Shown: piece after piece, positions 1-5,548 of the stretch
Numbering within the stretch: position 1 is the stretch's first letter
Layout of the letters: every line of letters begins with the position of its first letter
Source of the DNA: Caulobacteraceae bacterium
GTDB taxonomy: Bacteria > Pseudomonadota > Alphaproteobacteria > Caulobacterales > Caulobacteraceae
Direction: 5' to 3'
Assembly: GCA_004144935.1 (NCBI GenBank)
Contig: SDZP01000236.1
Location: 1 to 5,548 of the forward strand
Length of the DNA: 5,548 bases
Translations under genes and position numbers: made by a program
The notes under the pieces: model-generated
Database searches by the model: none
Told to the model about the DNA's origin: nothing
Seen by the model: only the letters and a program-made list of their open reading frames with translations

Positions 1-126
1 GAACTCGCCGCCAAGGAAGCTGCGGCGGCCAGGCAGGCCGAAGCCCGCGCCAAGGCCTCCGAGGCCCGGGCGGCAGCCGCCAAGGCCAAGGCTGACAAGG
101 CCGCGGCCCCCGCCGCGCCGCAGTAG
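1..126 (+). CDS. C-terminal end of an unidentified protein with an Ala/Lys-rich tail (5' partial)
   Basis: The frame is open from base 1 and stops at TAG 124-126, giving the last 41 residues of a gene that begins upstream of the window. The visible part is almost entirely Ala, Lys, Glu and Arg, with repeated AxAK-type stretches, and ends in a Pro/Ala tail (KAAAPAAPQ). It should be a charged helix or coiled coil followed by a disordered end. Such tails occur on many unrelated alphaproteobacterial proteins (nucleic-acid binding, envelope and translation-associated), so no function can be assigned. The frame assignment is supported by the strong GC bias at third codon positions and by the hairpin that follows the stop on the same strand. 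Confidence 0.65.
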   Translation, partial: ELAAKEAAAARQAEARAKASEARAAAAKAKADKAAAPAAPQ

Positions 127-134
127 ACCGCCAA

Positions 135-161
135 CCCACCCCGGCGAAAGACCGGGGTGGG
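135..161 (+). terminator. GC-rich hairpin after the upstream gene, possible terminator
   Basis: A perfect 10-bp stem is visible: CCCACCCCGG (135-144) pairs with CCGGGGTGGG (152-161) around a 7-base loop, CGAAAGA. It begins 8 bases after the stop codon at 126, which suits a transcription end for the upstream gene. No T-run follows immediately; only a short TTCTT occurs at 170-174. It is therefore a strong stem but an incomplete intrinsic terminator, and could instead be a 3' stabilising structure. Confidence 0.5.
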
Positions 162-169
162 CGAGGCCG

Positions 170-181
170 TTCTTAAAAGAA
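170..181. promoter_or_regulatory. Short inverted repeat upstream of the HxlR-family gene, candidate operator
   Basis: TTCTT-AA-AAGAA forms 5-bp arms around a 2-base spacer, centred about 48 bases upstream of the preferred ATG at 224. HxlR-family dimers typically bind imperfect palindromes near their own promoters, so this AT-rich patch in a GC-rich background is the best candidate for an autoregulatory site. A second imperfect palindrome (193-206, TTCCTCC/GGGGGAA with one mismatch) overlaps the ribosome-binding region. No clear -35/-10 pair can be assigned. Arms this short can occur by chance. Confidence 0.22.
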
Positions 182-223
182 ACCCCCTTGTTTTCCTCCG
201 GGGGAAGGCACAATTTGACGGTC

Positions 224-709
224 ATGGGCCGAACCGCCGATTATTCCCGCCAAAGCTGCCCGATCGCCGCCACCCTGGAGGTCGTCGGTGATCCCTGGAC
301 CCTGCTGATCCTTCGCGACGCCTTCAACGGCACCCGGCGCTTCGAGCAGTGGCAGGAGCGGCTGGGCGTCGCCCGCAATGTCCTGGCCTCCCGGCTCAAG
401 GTGCTGGTCGCCCACGGTGTCCTCGAGACACGCCAGTACAGCGAACGCCCGCCGCGGCAGGAGTATCTGCTGACCCCCAAGGGCCGCGACCTGCGCCCGG
501 TGCTGCTGACTCTCTACGACTGGGGCGAACGGCATGTGTACGGCGAGGGCCGCGGGCCCAACCACATGACCCACAACGGTCACCGCTTCCGGCCCAAGCT
601 GGTCTGCGCCACCTGCGACGAGGCGGTCGGCGACCGCGAGCTGCGTCGCGTCGACCAGGACACCGCCACCCCGACCGTCGGCCAGGCCATGGCCCAGGCG
701 GCCGGCTGA
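224..709 (+). CDS. HxlR-family winged helix-turn-helix transcriptional regulator
   Basis: The 161-residue product is a DNA-binding regulator of the HxlR (HypR/YodB-like) family, small cytoplasmic dimers that often sense electrophiles, oxidants or small ligands. Visible family features in order are an N-terminal Cys12 in SCPIAATLEVVG, the helix DPWTLLILRDAF (23-34), the recognition region RLGVARNVLASRLKVLV (46-62), and the wing with ERPPRQEYLLTPKGRDL (74-90), followed by a dimerisation helix. An extra tail carries a CATC pair (Cys128, Cys131). Length is typical of the longer alphaproteobacterial members. I chose ATG 224 because family proteins start close to this RTxxYxxxxC segment. In-frame TTG 215 lies 6 bases after GGGGGAAGG (200-208) and has the better ribosome-binding spacing; TTG 188 is less likely. 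The stop overlaps the start region of the next gene, suggesting coupled translation. The effector is unknown. Confidence 0.93.
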   Translation: MGRTADYSRQSCPIAATLEVVGDPWTLLILRDAFNGTRRFEQWQERLGVARNVLASRLKVLVAHGVLETRQYSERPPRQEYLLTPKGRDLRPVLLTLYDWGERHVYGEGRGPNHMTHNGHRFRPKLVCATCDEAVGDRELRRVDQDTATPTVGQAMAQAAG

Positions 710-1488
710 ACTGGGCTCCGCCCCGCTTGATTCTTGTCGCCCTGGCGGCGTCGCTGGTCAGTTATCCGGCCTTGGCGGCGGACTGCTGGTTCGAGAACGG
801 CGCCGTGGTGGCGCCGGCCAGCGTGGCCGGCATCGCCGGCGACTACCTGCTGGATCCCAGCGCCCCGACCACCCTGATCCATGAGACCCGGGCCCAGGGC
901 GAGGGCATCACCACTCCCGACCTGATCGCGCCGGTCCGTATCGCCGGCCTCAGCCTCGCCGCCCTGCCGGTCAAGGTCGTCGACCTTGATTCCCGCTCGC
1001 CCGGCTTCGACACCCCCATCGCCGGGGTGATCGGGGCGGACGCCCTGGCCGGCCAGGTCATCGACCTGGACTTCGCCCCCTGCCGCGTCCGCATCCATGG
1101 TCCTGGTCGCCGACGCCTGAAGGGCAGGGTGATCCCGCTGAAGCTGGTGGGGGGCGTGCCGAGCGTCGCCGCCGCCGTCTCGGACGGTCAATCGGCCAGG
1201 GCTGGGCTGTTCGCGGTTGATTGGGGTTCGGCCGGACAGGTTCGCCTCAGCGACCGGCTGGCCGCTTTCCGGCCGACGCGAGAGGGCTACGATCCGCTGG
1301 CGCGCAACACCGCCGCCGGCCGACTGCGAGCCTTCTCCTTCCAGGGTGAACTGAGCGAGGAAGCGCCCTCCGGTCTGCTCACCGGTCTGGACCCTGCGTT
1401 GTCCGGCTCCATCGGGACAGGGGAGTGGGCACGCTGGAAGGTTCGGCTCGACCTGTCGAGCAACTGGCTGACGCTGTCGCACCGTTAG
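706..1488 (+). CDS. Secreted retropepsin-like (aspartic protease fold) protein with altered active-site motifs
   Basis: The product is about 260 residues. A signal peptide is evident: Arg7, a hydrophobic core (LILVALAASLV) and a PALAA cleavage region before Asp26, so it is probably periplasmic. The remainder reads as two lobes of a retropepsin-like fold. Lobe 1 has LLDPSAPTTLI (48-58) where such proteins have a D-T-G-A motif, then VRIAGLSLAALPVKVVDLD (77-95) and GVIGADAL (107-114), matching the usual 'inner-core, flap, G-x-x-G-x-D-x-L' order, ending in IDLDFAPCRVRI. Lobe 2 has LFAVDWGSAG (168-177). Both aspartates (Asp50, Asp172) are kept but neighbours differ from D-T/S-G, so activity is uncertain. 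No ATG lies in frame near the 5' end. I place the start at CTG 706, whose CTGA overlaps the regulator's stop; TTG 727 is the alternative, and it removes the basic residue of the signal peptide. Cys27 and Cys126 could form a disulfide. Confidence 0.72.
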   Translation: MNWAPPRLILVALAASLVSYPALAADCWFENGAVVAPASVAGIAGDYLLDPSAPTTLIHETRAQGEGITTPDLIAPVRIAGLSLAALPVKVVDLDSRSPGFDTPIAGVIGADALAGQVIDLDFAPCRVRIHGPGRRRLKGRVIPLKLVGGVPSVAAAVSDGQSARAGLFAVDWGSAGQVRLSDRLAAFRPTREGYDPLARNTAAGRLRAFSFQGELSEEAPSGLLTGLDPALSGSIGTGEWARWKVRLDLSSNWLTLSHR

Positions 1489-1557
1489 AGCGGCGGCAGT
1501 CCGATATCTCCCAATCGTCCATTCGCGGCGATGAGCGGACCTATGGAGCCAAAAACC
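1489..1557. other. Convergent intergenic gap
   Basis: These 69 bases separate the 3' ends of the protease-like gene (+) and the histidine kinase gene (-). I find no convincing intrinsic terminator for either. On the - strand a TTTTT run (1555-1551) follows the kinase stop by 2 bases, but no stable stem precedes it. Only short complementary segments (about 4-5 bp) occur on the + strand. Termination here may be Rho-dependent or rely on convergent transcription. Confidence 0.5.
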
Positions 1558-4050
1558 CTAGGCCGCGTCCGCGTCGATCGGCGGGGTCGCCGCTTCGCCT
1601 CCGAGGTCCGCCGCCCAGGCCAGGGCCTCGTACAGGGCCATCGCCTGGATGGGCTTGGAGACGTGGGTGTCCATGCCGGCCGCCAGGTACTGGGCGACAT
1701 GGTGGGACATGGCGTTGGCGGTCAGGGCGATGATCGGCGTGCGGCGGCGACCGCTGGCTGCCTCGGCGTCGCGGATGGCGCGGGTCGCGGCGATGCCGTC
1801 GAGAACCGGCATCTGGATATCCATCAGGATCACGTCCCAGTCGCCGTCGGCCCAGGCGTCGACCGCCGCCTGTCCGTCGCCGACGATGGTCGGGGCGACG
1901 CCGAACTGTTCGAGCAGGGTGGCCAGGACGATCTGGTTGACCCGGTTGTCCTCCGCCGCCAGCACTCGCAGGCTGAGGGCCTCGGCCCCGGCGTCGTCGC
2001 GGGCGTCATGCTGGGCGCCGACCTCGTCGCCGAGCCGCTCCAGCGGCAGGCTGAGGGTGAAGGTCGAGCCGACCCCGGCGTGGCTGGTTACGGCGATCTC
2101 GCCCCCCATCAGCAGGGCCAGTTCCTGACAGATCGACAGGCCCAGGCCCGTCCCGCCGAAGCGGCGGGTGGTCGAGGAGTCCAGCTGGTCGAAGCGGCCG
2201 AACAGCTTGTCGATATTGTCCGGGGTGATGCCGACGCCGGTGTCGACGACCTTGATGGTCAGGCGGCCGTCGTCATAGGCCGCCTCGATGCGAACGCCGC
2301 CGTCCTCGGTGAACTTCACGGCGTTGGAGACGAGGTTGTAGAGGATCTGCCGCAGCCGCGTCGGGTCGCCGCGGTAGCGGGCGGCGGCCATGCCGAGGTC
2401 CAGCTCAAGGGCCACGCCCTTGGACCGGGCCAGGTCGCCGAACGCGGCGGTGGCGGTGCTGGCGACGTCGGTCAGTTCGAACGGAATGCATTCGATCTCG
2501 AGCTTGCCGGCCTCGATCTTCGACAGGTCGAGGACGTCGTTGAGGATGGCCAGCAGGGCCTCCCCCGATTGCCGGATGATCCCCAGCCGCTCGCGCTGGG
2601 GGGCGTCCAGGTTCTGGGAGGCCATAGCCTGGGCCATGCCCAGCACGCCGTTCAGCGGCGTGCGGATCTCGTGGCTCATGGTGGCCAGGAAGGCGCTCTT
2701 GGCGGTGTTGGCGGCGTCGGCCTGCAGCCGCGCGGCCTTCAGGCGGCGGCTGCTGCGGGCCAGCAGGATGACGGCAATGCCGGCGCCCAGGGTCAGCAGG
2801 ACGCCGAGCAGGATCATCCAGCCCTGGGCCCTGACGGCGGCGGCCTTGAGCTGGGTTTCCTTGCGGGCGCTGATCAGCTGCGTCTCCAGCGAGCCGGTGA
2901 TCTGGCGCACGCCGCCATAGATATCCTGCGCCGTCTGCGAGCGTTGCTGGCGCTGATAGTTGCGAAACTTCGCATAGGCGGCGGCGCCGTCGCCCCGGGC
3001 CAGCAGGATCTCGGCCTCGATCTCCGGAATCCGCTTGAACGCCGTCGCGTCAAAGCGTTTGGCCGCCTCGATGCTGCGAAGGGTCGCCAGATCTTCGGCC
3101 GCCCGCGCCGGCTGGCCCATGCGGGCGTTGGCGATGGCCCGCATCGGCAGCAGCCGGGGCGCCAGCAAGCCGGTGCTCTCGACGGGCTGGGTCAGGCTAT
3201 CGGTGCAGGCCAGCACCTCGGCGGGACTGGCGAAGGCCTCGGCGAACATACCGCAGAGGTAGACATCCCAGGCCTTGAGGTTGCTAAGGCCCGAACTGAC
3301 CGTCAGCTGGTGGTGCACGGTCACCAGCTTGCGGGCCTGATCCTCGTCGCCGAGCCGGATGGCGAGGTCGCCCAGATTGTAGACCGCGTCGAAATCGGGA
3401 CGCGGATAGCTGGCGTCGGCGAATTCGAACTGCGAGCGCTGGAAGGCCCGGGCGCTGCCGTCGAGGTCGTTGAGCCCGATCAGGGCGATCCCGATCATCT
3501 CCCAGATTTCGGAATGCGCCGCCTTGGCGTCGATGTCCGCCTCGTCGATCAGCAGTTCGGTTTCATAGAGCAGCTTCAGGGCCGCTCCGGTCTGCTGGCG
3601 GCTGACCAGCACGCCGGCCCAGAGGGTCTGGGCGTGCGCCCGCACGAACCAGTCGTCGGCTCGGTTCCTGAGCGCCTGCAGGTCGCCCACGGCCGAGGCG
3701 TCGCCCTGGTTCATGCGGCCGGCGACCTTGTTGAGCGCCGAAATGGCCGCGTAGCGGTCGTCCCGCAGCGCCCTGGCCGAAACGCCCAGGGCGTCGTTGT
3801 AGCGGTTGAAGAGCTCGAATTCGGTCTGGTTGCGGAACACCGTGGCCACATAGTTCAGCCGCTGCAGGGATGGGTGATCCCTTGCCAGGATGGCGGCGTC
3901 GCCGAACCGGCGCAGGTCGGCGAAGCTGGCCGCCTCAGCCCGGCCTTCGATGGCCGTCGCCAGCTGGGCCGGGCTCATCGCCTGGCGCGCCACGGCAGGC
4001 GAGAGGGCCATCAGCAGCGCCGCGATCATTCCGCAGATGATGGCTCGCAT
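1558..4050 (-). CDS. Membrane-bound hybrid sensor histidine kinase with periplasmic TPR-like sensor and receiver domain
   Basis: The 830-residue product is an inner-membrane signalling kinase. Domains in order: signal peptide or N-terminal membrane segment (1-21, ending SPAVA); an all-helical periplasmic region (about 23-400) with TPR-like helical pairs near 140-168, 183-212, 221-250, 301-328 and 343-366; a membrane helix (411-431); a short coiled linker; a HisKA dimerisation domain with phospho-acceptor His460 in MSHEIRTPLNG; HATPase_c with the N box (Asn572, Asn576), G1 (DTGVG, 603-607), F box (LFGRFDQ, 616-622) and G2 (GGTGLGL, 632-638); and a receiver domain (695-810) with Glu700/Asp701, phospho-acceptor Asp744, Thr777 and Lys799. 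All catalytic residues are present, and H-E-x-x-T after His460 suits phosphatase activity as well. There is no histidine phosphotransfer or output domain, so the partner is encoded elsewhere. ATG 4050 was chosen over the longer frame from 4155 because it follows GAGGAA (4059-4054) at proper spacing and begins a signal sequence. The ligand is unknown. Confidence 0.93.
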   Translation of the reverse strand: MRAIICGMIAALLMALSPAVARQAMSPAQLATAIEGRAEAASFADLRRFGDAAILARDHPSLQRLNYVATVFRNQTEFELFNRYNDALGVSARALRDDRYAAISALNKVAGRMNQGDASAVGDLQALRNRADDWFVRAHAQTLWAGVLVSRQQTGAALKLLYETELLIDEADIDAKAAHSEIWEMIGIALIGLNDLDGSARAFQRSQFEFADASYPRPDFDAVYNLGDLAIRLGDEDQARKLVTVHHQLTVSSGLSNLKAWDVYLCGMFAEAFASPAEVLACTDSLTQPVESTGLLAPRLLPMRAIANARMGQPARAAEDLATLRSIEAAKRFDATAFKRIPEIEAEILLARGDGAAAYAKFRNYQRQQRSQTAQDIYGGVRQITGSLETQLISARKETQLKAAAVRAQGWMILLGVLLTLGAGIAVILLARSSRRLKAARLQADAANTAKSAFLATMSHEIRTPLNGVLGMAQAMASQNLDAPQRERLGIIRQSGEALLAILNDVLDLSKIEAGKLEIECIPFELTDVASTATAAFGDLARSKGVALELDLGMAAARYRGDPTRLRQILYNLVSNAVKFTEDGGVRIEAAYDDGRLTIKVVDTGVGITPDNIDKLFGRFDQLDSSTTRRFGGTGLGLSICQELALLMGGEIAVTSHAGVGSTFTLSLPLERLGDEVGAQHDARDDAGAEALSLRVLAAEDNRVNQIVLATLLEQFGVAPTIVGDGQAAVDAWADGDWDVILMDIQMPVLDGIAATRAIRDAEAASGRRRTPIIALTANAMSHHVAQYLAAGMDTHVSKPIQAMALYEALAWAADLGGEAATPPIDADAA

Positions 4051-4053
4051 GGG

Positions 4054-4059
4054 TTCCTC
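4054..4059 (-). promoter_or_regulatory. Ribosome binding site of the histidine kinase gene
   Basis: On the - strand GAGGAA is followed by CCC and then ATG (4050-4048), an ordinary Shine-Dalgarno position. This decides the start: the in-frame ATG at 4155 would add 35 charged, non-membrane residues ahead of a clear signal peptide and lies within the upstream terminator's tail. Confidence 0.75.
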
Positions 4060-4084
4060 GAGGTCGAACCTCCACCCTGCGGGC

Positions 4085-4094
4085 CAATGCATTG
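4085..4094. promoter_or_regulatory. Perfect 10-bp palindrome in the kinase leader, candidate operator
   Basis: CAATGCATTG is a perfect palindrome, 35-44 bases upstream of the kinase start, in an AT-richer patch (the - strand reads GGAATTTCAATGCATTGG) of an otherwise GC-rich leader. Its position suits a promoter-proximal binding site, but I recognise no known regulator's motif and cannot place a confident -35/-10 pair. It may be chance. Confidence 0.25.
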
Positions 4095-4155
4095 AAATTC
4101 CGTGTTGCTCCCGTCGGGCGTGACGCTCGGCCGCACCGCTGTTCGGGCGCCCCAT

Positions 4156-4186
4156 GGAAAAAGGGCCCGGATCGCTCCGGGCCCTT
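4156..4186 (-). terminator. Rho-independent terminator of the pet (cytochrome bc1) operon
   Basis: A perfect 10-bp stem, AAGGGCCCGG (4186-4177 read on the - strand) with CCGGGCCCTT (4170-4161), closes a 6-base loop. The 3' arm runs into a TTTTT tract (4162-4158 on the - strand). It lies 23 bases beyond the petC stop on the same strand, exactly as expected for the operon end. It separates petC from the kinase transcript, although incomplete termination could let some transcripts continue. Confidence 0.9.
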
Positions 4187-4209
4187 CGTCATTGTCGGTG
4201 GCGGTGAGC

Positions 4210-5058
4210 CTAGTGGCTCTCGTTCCGCCAGACCCGGCGGTAGCTCATGTAGAGCAGGCCGCTGAACAGGATCAGGTAGATCATCACGGCCAGGCCCATC
4301 TGGTTGCGCTCTTCCAGCTTGGGCTCGGCGGCCCACATCAGGAACGCGGCCACGTCGACGGCCTGCTGGTGCGCCGTCGACTTCGTGCCGTCGTCGAAGG
4401 TCACCTTGCCGTCAGCCAGCTGCGGCGGCATGGCCACGAAGCCGCCGGGAGGGGCGTGGTGCTTGTCGCCGGTCCAGCCGGCCGAGACGTCGCCCGGGAA
4501 GTAGGCGTTGTAGTGCTGGCCGGTCGGAACGGTCAGGCCCTTGGGCGGGGCCTCGAAGCCGGTCAGGAAGGCCGCCAGGTATTCCGGACCGCCTTCGCGA
4601 CCCTTGGCGATCACCGACAGGTCCGGCGGCAGGGCGCCGCCGTTGCCGGCCCGGGCCGCGTAGTCGTTCTTGTAGGGCCGGGGGAACTTGTCGGCCGGAA
4701 CGGCGGGACGGGTGATCTCGTCGCCGGTCTCGGTGTCGATGTCCGGCACCTGGATGTCGGTGGCCAGCGCCTTCACATAGGGGTTATCGTTCGGGTTGCC
4801 GTACTTCGCGTCATAGAAGGGGCCGCCCTTGTCGCCGAGGTTGCGGAACGACAGCAACTTCATCGAGTGGCAGGCCGAGCAGACCTCGCGGTAGACCTTG
4901 TAGCCGCGTTGCAGCTGGGCCTTGTCGAATTTCCCGAAGGGACCTTCGAAGCTGTAGGCGATGTCGTGCGGTTCCTTGGCCTTGCCGGACGCTAGGGCGG
5001 GGCTAGCCGCCACCAGCGTCGTCAGAGCCGCCGCGATCAGGGTGAGTTTGCGCAGCAT
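4210..5058 (-). CDS. petC: Cytochrome c1, haem-binding subunit of the cytochrome bc1 complex
   Basis: The 282-residue product is the membrane-anchored c-type cytochrome of respiratory complex III. It takes electrons from the Rieske iron-sulfur protein and passes them to a soluble or membrane cytochrome c on the periplasmic side. Visible features: a signal peptide (1-23, cleavage near ALAS-G); the haem attachment motif CSACH (Cys60, Cys63, His64); conserved segments GDKGGPFYDAKYGNPNDNPY and GGALPPDLSVIAKGR (140-154); the likely sixth haem ligand Met210 in VAMPPQL; and a C-terminal membrane anchor (253-271) followed by a basic cytoplasmic tail (YRRVWRNESH). Length is normal for stand-alone alphaproteobacterial cytochrome c1. 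Start ATG 5058 is preferred over the frame from 5085, because the latter would overlap petB and put polar residues ahead of the signal peptide. It begins 7 bases after the petB stop; the only Shine-Dalgarno-like sequence, AAGAAGGG, lies rather far upstream inside petB, so coupled translation is likely. Confidence 0.97.
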   Translation of the reverse strand: MLRKLTLIAAALTTLVAASPALASGKAKEPHDIAYSFEGPFGKFDKAQLQRGYKVYREVCSACHSMKLLSFRNLGDKGGPFYDAKYGNPNDNPYVKALATDIQVPDIDTETGDEITRPAVPADKFPRPYKNDYAARAGNGGALPPDLSVIAKGREGGPEYLAAFLTGFEAPPKGLTVPTGQHYNAYFPGDVSAGWTGDKHHAPPGGFVAMPPQLADGKVTFDDGTKSTAHQQAVDVAAFLMWAAEPKLEERNQMGLAVMIYLILFSGLLYMSYRRVWRNESH

Positions 5059-5065
5059 CTGAGGC

Positions 5066-5548
5066 TCAGCCCTTCTTTTCGGCATCGGCCGTGGCGCCCG
5101 CGGGCGTCGTGGCGGGGTGGGACAACGCCGGTGAGGCGATGGTTTCGGGCGTCGGCAGCGGAGTCTCGATGAGACCCAGCAGCGGCATGATCACCACGAA
5201 GTAGGCGAAGTAGTAGAGGGTGGCGAGGCGCGAGAGCCAGACCCAGCTGTTGAGATCGCTCTCCAGGATCTTGATGGTCTCGAGGCCCGGGATCACCTGG
5301 TCGTCCGGCAGCTTGGCGCCGCAGAAGCCCAGGATGATGCAGACCGCCACCAGGATGATGAAGTACAGCTTGGCCATCGGCCGGTAGCGCATCGAGCGCA
5401 CCTTGGAGGTGTCCAGCCAGGGCAGGGCGAACAGCACGCCGATGGCGCCGAACATGGCCAGCACGCCCATCACCTTGTCCGGCACGGCGCGCAGGATGGC
5501 GTAGAAGGGCAGGAAGTACCATTCGGGCACGATGTGCGCCGGGGTCAC
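5066..5548 (-). CDS. petB: Cytochrome b, C-terminal part (5' end beyond the window)
   Basis: The 160 residues shown are the C-terminal portion of cytochrome b, the quinone-oxidising membrane core of the bc1 complex. The segment opens inside the gene: the codon at 5548 is GTG, read as the Val of the conserved VTPAHIVPEWYF stretch, not as a start. It contains the PEWY motif of the quinol oxidation (Qo) site (residues 8-11 of the fragment; Glu9 is the residue implicated in proton transfer from quinol in the family). The final three membrane helices lie at about 28-47, 59-78 and 107-127. The haem-ligating histidines lie in the missing N-terminal part. After the last helix comes a Pro/Ala/Thr-rich tail ending DAEKKG, probably disordered. 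The Rieske gene (petA) is expected upstream, beyond 5548. The frame is intact and the TGA stop lies at 5068-5066. Confidence 0.96.
   Translation of the reverse strand: MTPAHIVPEWYFLPFYAILRAVPDKVMGVLAMFGAIGVLFALPWLDTSKVRSMRYRPMAKLYFIILVAVCIILGFCGAKLPDDQVIPGLETIKILESDLNSWVWLSRLATLYYFAYFVVIMPLLGLIETPLPTPETIASPALSHPATTPAGATADAEKKG

Noticed and set aside
1..126. Ala/Lys repeats in the upstream gene's tail as a possible histone H1-like or tandem DNA repeat
   Set aside because: The repeats are irregular at both DNA and protein level and are typical of low-complexity tails. Too little of the gene is visible to name a family.
349..705. The 5' part of the long + frame leading into the protease-like gene, from GTG 349
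   Set aside because: This section is an Arg/Pro/Ala-rich out-of-frame reading of the HxlR gene. The real product begins near 706 with the signal peptide.
580..1482. A 300-codon - strand frame opposite the HxlR and protease-like genes
   Set aside because: It spans two genes, shows no domain or signal sequence and is Gln/Gly/Arg-rich. The + strand frames carry the recognisable motifs.
1531..4095. An 854-codon open frame on the + strand exactly opposite the histidine kinase gene
   Set aside because: It mirrors the kinase over almost its whole length, and its product is Gly/Val/Gln/Arg-rich with no recognisable domain. Long antisense frames are common in GC-rich genes because stop codons are rare there. 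The - strand frame carries every kinase motif.
4051..4155. N-terminal extension of the histidine kinase from the ATG at 4155
   Set aside because: The added 35 residues are charged and would precede a clear signal peptide, and the start lies next to the petC terminator. ATG 4050 has a good ribosome binding site.
4102..4995. A 297-codon + strand frame opposite petC
   Set aside because: Its product is a low-complexity Val/Gly/His/Arg-rich mirror of the cytochrome c1 codons, with no domain. petC is unambiguous on the other strand.
5037..5522. A - strand frame overlapping petB in another phase, Arg/Gly/His-rich
   Set aside because: It is a frame-shifted shadow of petB and petC with no transmembrane pattern or domain. 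petB in the other phase has the PEWY motif and membrane helices.

Overview
This is a GC-rich, densely coding chromosomal segment that looks alphaproteobacterial, most likely Caulobacterales-like (Caulobacter/Phenylobacterium type). That placement is an inference from base composition, protein style and gene content: separate cytochrome b and cytochrome c1 genes, and a HisKA hybrid kinase with a periplasmic helical-repeat sensor. I see no mobile element, CRISPR array, tRNA or rRNA.

Layout. The left third reads on the + strand. It holds the last 41 codons of an unidentified gene with an Ala/Lys-rich tail (1-126), a GC-rich hairpin (135-161), an HxlR-family winged-helix regulator (about 224-709), and a secreted protein that overlaps the regulator's stop codon and looks like a two-lobed retropepsin-like aspartic protease with altered active-site motifs (about 706-1488). 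The right two thirds read on the - strand. Going 5' to 3' on that strand come the 3' end of petB (cytochrome b, cut by the window edge at 5548), petC (cytochrome c1, 5058-4210), a strong intrinsic terminator (4186-4156), and a membrane-bound hybrid sensor histidine kinase (4050-1558). The kinase and the protease-like gene converge at 1489-1557.

How the genes work together. petB and petC encode two of the three core subunits of the respiratory cytochrome bc1 complex and are separated by only 7 bases, so they are very probably co-transcribed. The terminator behind petC separates them from the kinase, which has its own leader and a good ribosome binding site. The kinase should autophosphorylate at His460, pass the phosphate to Asp744 in its own receiver domain, and then need a separate histidine phosphotransfer protein not present here. 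The regulator and the protease-like protein are probably translationally coupled, but the sequence does not show what they respond to.

Most of this is ordinary core-genome content. The items most worth a second look are the protease-like protein, which keeps both catalytic-position aspartates in non-standard motifs, and the TPR-like periplasmic sensor of the kinase. I found no convincing sign of a wholly new multi-gene system. Several very long open frames opposite the kinase and petC are composition artefacts.
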